This document shows, piece by piece, positions 6,181 to 8,175 of a stretch of 8,175 bases of DNA. This DNA is from Candidatus Glassiibacteriota bacterium (GTDB lineage: Bacteria; Gemmatimonadota; Glassbacteria; GWA2-58-10). The stretch spans positions 1 through 8,175 of the forward strand of contig JAFGTO010000134.1 in the NCBI GenBank assembly GCA_016934095.1, in the 5' to 3' direction. Numbering within the stretch: the first letter of the stretch is position 1; each line of letters begins with the position of its first letter. Made by a program: the position numbers and the translations under genes. The notes below the pieces were generated by a model. That model saw only the letters and a program-made list of their open reading frames with translations, was not told the origin of the DNA and ran no database searches.

Positions 6181-6288
6181 AATTGAAGACTCCCCTTGAG
6201 CATGCTCAGGGAGAGTCTTCAATTGTCAAGGTATTCCTGATTATTTGATCGAGTCAACTGCCGGTTTTCCGGATTGAACGACCCGATC
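6181..6288 (-). repeat. Intergenic repeat, copy C, with 44-bp palindrome
   Basis: Read on the minus strand, this copy has a diverged first hairpin (GATCGGGTC and GACTCGATC, about 6247-6288, with CCGGAAAACCGG at its tip, overlapping the antiporter stop codon). AAATAATCAGG, AATACCTTGACAATT and a strong second hairpin follow. That hairpin, 6181-6224, is a near-perfect inverted repeat (AATTGAAGACTCCCCTTGAG on the left arm) with two differences between arms, both tolerated as wobble or single mismatches. The second half matches copy A clearly; the first half is only loosely similar. It may double as terminator for the antiporter gene, since ATTTATTTT follows on the minus strand, or as a control hairpin for mqnC. 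Confidence 0.7.
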
Positions 6289-7840
6289 AGTTGAAAAACA
6301 CGAAAGTCACCAGGAAGAACAGCGGTACCAGGATAAGAATGGACCAGATCATGTAGCCGAAAAAGCTGGGCATCTTGATACCGCTTTCCTCTGCGATCGA
6401 GCGCACCATGAAATTAGGTGCATTGCCGATATAGGTATTGGCCCCCATGAACACCGCCCCGCAGCTTATCGCCTCCAGGAATATTCTCTTTTCGCTCATC
6501 AATAAGGGCACTGAGGTGGCTTCCGGCATACCTGCATAGAACTGCCCCAGGGCGCTGTTGAAAAAAGTCAGGTAAGTGGGCGCGTTGTCCAGGAAGCTGC
6601 TCAGGATGCCGGTGATCCAGAAATAATGGTGCGGCTCGCTGACCGCAACTATCAGAAAGGCCAGGGCGCCCTCGCTGCCGGCCCTCAGGATGGCCAGGGC
6701 CGGAACGATGGTCATGAAGATGCCGGCGAAAAGATAGGCGACTTCCTGGATCGGGAACCAGGTGAACTCGTTTTCCTTGCGGATCTCCCGGGGTGTGAAA
6801 TAAAGCGACAACAGCCCCATACAGATGATCAGCACGTCGCGCAGGACATTTTGCCATTCCAGGTGAACACCGCTCAGCGTAAACGAGCCGAGCTTCACCA
6901 TCCCGCTCATCAGCACGCTGCCCATGATGCCCATCAGGAAAATCAGGTTGTAAAGGCCGACCACCGAGAGCGGCTGGGTTTTAGCCGGTTCCTGCCCGGA
7001 GGGTACCGCTGTTGCGCGTTTTTTCTCGCGGTTATACAGCAGGGTATCCATGATGAAGAAGAGCGCCAGCAGGATTACCGAAACCATCGACATCATCGGC
7101 AGCAGTTTCATGGTCCAGAAAAACGATACCCCGTGCAGGAAACCCAGGAACAGCGGCGGGTCTCCCAGCGGGGTGAGGCTCCCGCCGATGTTGGCCACCA
7201 GAAAGATGAAGAAGATGATAATGTGCATCTTGTTCTGACGGGTCTTGTTGGTGCGGATGACCGGGCGGATCAGCAGCATCGCCGCCCCGGTGGTGCCTAC
7301 CCAGGAGGCGAGAACGGTGCCGATCAGCAGAAAAGTCGTATTCACCACCGGCTTACCCTGCAGGCTGCCCCGCACCAGTATTCCACCCGAGGCGGTGAAC
7401 AGCCCCCAGAGCAGGATGATAAATGGAATGTAGTCGGCAAGAAAAATGTGGAGTATCTCGTGCCAGGCCGCACCGCCGTAAACCAGCAGGAAGGGCACGG
7501 CAAAAAGCAGGGCCCAGAAAGCGCTCACCTTGGGGAAGTGATGGTGCCAAAAATGCGGCGCGATCAGGGGGAAAACCGCGATCGAGAGCAGGATGCCGAC
7601 AAAGGGGATTATACTCCAGAGCGGCAGGTCAGCACCCAGGCCGGAGCCGTGCGCTCCCCCGTGCCCGGCGGCGGCGTGGGTATCCTGCTCCGCAGCGTGG
7701 CTTTCCGCACCGGGCTGGGCCTGGCTCGCCATGGCATAGACCGGATGGTCCGCCGGCCGGAGATCGCCGCCCCGGGCCGAATGCGTGCCGAGACAAAACA
7801 AGCCTGCAACCAGGCCGGCCAGTATCAAATTGAATTTCAT
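6287..7840 (-). CDS. nhaD: NhaD/CitMHS-type sodium:proton antiporter
   Basis: A 517-residue inner-membrane protein of the ion-transporter superfamily, most like NhaD sodium:proton antiporters. Residues 1-22 look like a cleavable signal or first helix. Residues 32-64 are polar, Ala/Gly-rich and contain His32, 48, 55, 60 and 64. From about residue 74 onward there are roughly eleven hydrophobic segments. Family motifs are GTTGAAMLLIRPVIRTN (182-198), ANIGGSLTPLGDPPLFLGFL (216-235), SSFLDNAPTYLTFFN and MGANTYIGNAPNFMV. The start was set at 7840 because AAGGAG lies five bases upstream; the open frame reaches 7957 but that stretch is not transporter-like. It likely exports Na+ in exchange for H+. 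Citrate or arsenite transport by relatives is less likely. A hairpin region follows the stop codon. Confidence 0.87.
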   Translation of the reverse strand: MKFNLILAGLVAGLFCLGTHSARGGDLRPADHPVYAMASQAQPGAESHAAEQDTHAAAGHGGAHGSGLGADLPLWSIIPFVGILLSIAVFPLIAPHFWHHHFPKVSAFWALLFAVPFLLVYGGAAWHEILHIFLADYIPFIILLWGLFTASGGILVRGSLQGKPVVNTTFLLIGTVLASWVGTTGAAMLLIRPVIRTNKTRQNKMHIIIFFIFLVANIGGSLTPLGDPPLFLGFLHGVSFFWTMKLLPMMSMVSVILLALFFIMDTLLYNREKKRATAVPSGQEPAKTQPLSVVGLYNLIFLMGIMGSVLMSGMVKLGSFTLSGVHLEWQNVLRDVLIICMGLLSLYFTPREIRKENEFTWFPIQEVAYLFAGIFMTIVPALAILRAGSEGALAFLIVAVSEPHHYFWITGILSSFLDNAPTYLTFFNSALGQFYAGMPEATSVPLLMSEKRIFLEAISCGAVFMGANTYIGNAPNFMVRSIAEESGIKMPSFFGYMIWSILILVPLFFLVTFVFFN

Positions 7841-7845
7841 TTCTG

Positions 7846-7851
7846 CTCCTT
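7846..7851 (-). promoter_or_regulatory. Ribosome binding site of the antiporter gene
   Basis: AAGGAG on the minus strand, five bases before the ATG at 7840, is the strongest Shine-Dalgarno in the window. It decides this start over the longer open frame that begins at 7957. Confidence 0.85.
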
Positions 7852-7907
7852 GAGAGGAGTGTTCGGGTTTCAGCCGCCAAATCTCTAACAAGCAGGTAAC
7901 TTTACTA

Positions 7908-7936
7908 AAGATAACATGATATCGGGATTTTTTAAA
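7908..7936 (-). promoter_or_regulatory. Candidate promoter of the antiporter gene
   Basis: On the minus strand, TTTAAA (7936-7931) is followed after 17 bp by TATCTT (7913-7908), with TG one base before it as in an extended -10. Each hexamer matches the sigma70 consensus at four of six positions. It would give a leader of roughly 60 nt before the ATG at 7840. This is a sequence-only guess, and the organism's own promoter consensus is unknown. Confidence 0.35.
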
Positions 7937-7943
7937 GTTTTTA

Positions 7944-7960
7944 GAGGGCCGTTGCAAAAA
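7944..7960. mobile_element. Possible insertion-sequence terminus
   Basis: GAGGGCCGTTGCAAAAA on the plus strand resembles the terminal repeats of several DDE-type insertion sequences, which often read G-rich followed by GTTGCAAAA. It is preceded by TTAG-like bases (7941-7944), a target type used by some IS5-family elements. Composition changes here toward AT. The other end lies outside the window, so no inverted partner or target duplication can be shown. Confidence 0.3.
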
Positions 7961-8120
7961 GACTACTTCAACTACCCGAAGTGAAAAATATCGCTTAGTT
8001 GTCTGTCAAGGGCAAGGTAAGCAGTTGGTTGTGTCATATATTGTTAAAAAGTCTCCAGATCTTCTGCCGATAAAATACCCGCGAGTCCATTACTACGGGG
8101 AGCACTAAATAAGTTACATT

Positions 8121-8174
8121 TTAGGCTGCCGCGTATTGTACATGTTTTTCTTGAAAATATTTCTTCACAATATG
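8121..8174 (-). CDS. Possible 3' end of a gene entering from the right edge
   Basis: Seventeen open codons on the minus strand, reading HIVKKYFQEKHVQYAAA, end in TAA at 8121-8123. The residues look plausibly protein-like and helical. With the insertion-like terminus about 160 nt farther on, it could be the end of a transposase. The stretch is too short to separate from chance. Confidence 0.2.
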   Translation of the reverse strand, partial: HIVKKYFQEKHVQYAAA

Positions 8175-8175
8175 C

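Larger units (their letters stand above)
7841..8175. other. Gene-poor AT-rich region upstream of the antiporter gene
   Basis: These 335 bases contain no complete gene that I can support. They hold the antiporter ribosome binding site and a candidate promoter (7908-7936), an insertion-sequence-like terminus at about 7944-7960, and the possible last codons of a gene entering from the right edge (8121-8174). The part right of about 7945 is visibly richer in A and T than the coding DNA to its left. Confidence 0.5.

Noticed and set aside
2780..6229. TTGACA/TTAACA words in the repeats (2780, 4052, and 6224-6229 on the minus strand) as -35 promoter boxes
   Set aside because: No -10-like hexamer lies 16-18 bp downstream in any copy, and the orientation does not consistently face a gene.
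6626..7888. A 420-codon open frame on the plus strand opposite the antiporter gene
   Set aside because: It is antisense to a transporter with clear family motifs, its translation is rich in Gln, Arg, Asp and His with no recognisable domain, and long antisense frames arise readily opposite GC-rich genes.
7841..7957. 39-codon N-terminal extension of the antiporter
   Set aside because: The strong AAGGAG and signal-like sequence both point to the ATG at 7840, and the extension overlaps the candidate promoter.

Overview
The window carries nine complete protein-coding genes, all on the minus strand, so the transcriptional order runs from right (position 8175) to left (position 1). I see no rRNA, tRNA or CRISPR array. 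The gene set points to a Gram-negative, probably anaerobic or candidate-phylum-type bacterium: a lipoprotein signal, a bactofilin, an MqnC-type (futalosine-pathway) menaquinone enzyme and an NhaD-type antiporter with an N-terminal export signal. The FCB group or a deltaproteobacterial relative would fit. This placement is inference from gene content only.

Right to left: (1) 7841-8175 is AT-richer, gene-poor DNA. It holds the last 17 codons of a possible gene, an insertion-sequence-like terminus, and a candidate promoter and strong Shine-Dalgarno for the next gene. (2) 6287-7840 is an NhaD/CitMHS-type sodium:proton antiporter with a histidine-rich exported N-terminus. (3) 6158-4139 is a two-gene unit: mqnC (cyclic dehypoxanthinyl futalosine synthase) and, 49 nt later, an MTAP/MTIP-family nucleoside phosphorylase with Asn at the base-specificity position. 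The pairing suggests a purine-releasing step in menaquinone synthesis. (4) 3937-2830 is purE overlapping a Sua5/YrdC gene by 8 nt. (5) 2685-2197 is a low-molecular-weight phosphatase whose P-loop carries the Thr typical of protein-arginine phosphatases (YwlE type). (6) 1941-89 is a three-gene envelope/cytoskeleton cluster: a membrane-anchored coiled-coil protein, a bactofilin and a HEAT-repeat lipoprotein. It ends in a strong intrinsic terminator at 28-62.

The least expected feature is not a gene. Four intergenic gaps (2096-2138, 2703-2824, 3977-4095, 6181-6288) hold related copies of one repeat in both orientations. Its parts are a GAATTG-type start, a GC-rich hairpin whose arms change together, the words AGCGAGCGAATAA and AAATACCTTGACAA, and a second hairpin beginning GAAGA. 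It resembles a REP/MITE-like non-autonomous element. The copy next to mqnC forms a 44-bp near-perfect palindrome just upstream of the start codon.

I saw no clear new defence or multi-gene system. The items most worth following up are the repeat family, the mqnC-phosphorylase pair and the putative arginine phosphatase.
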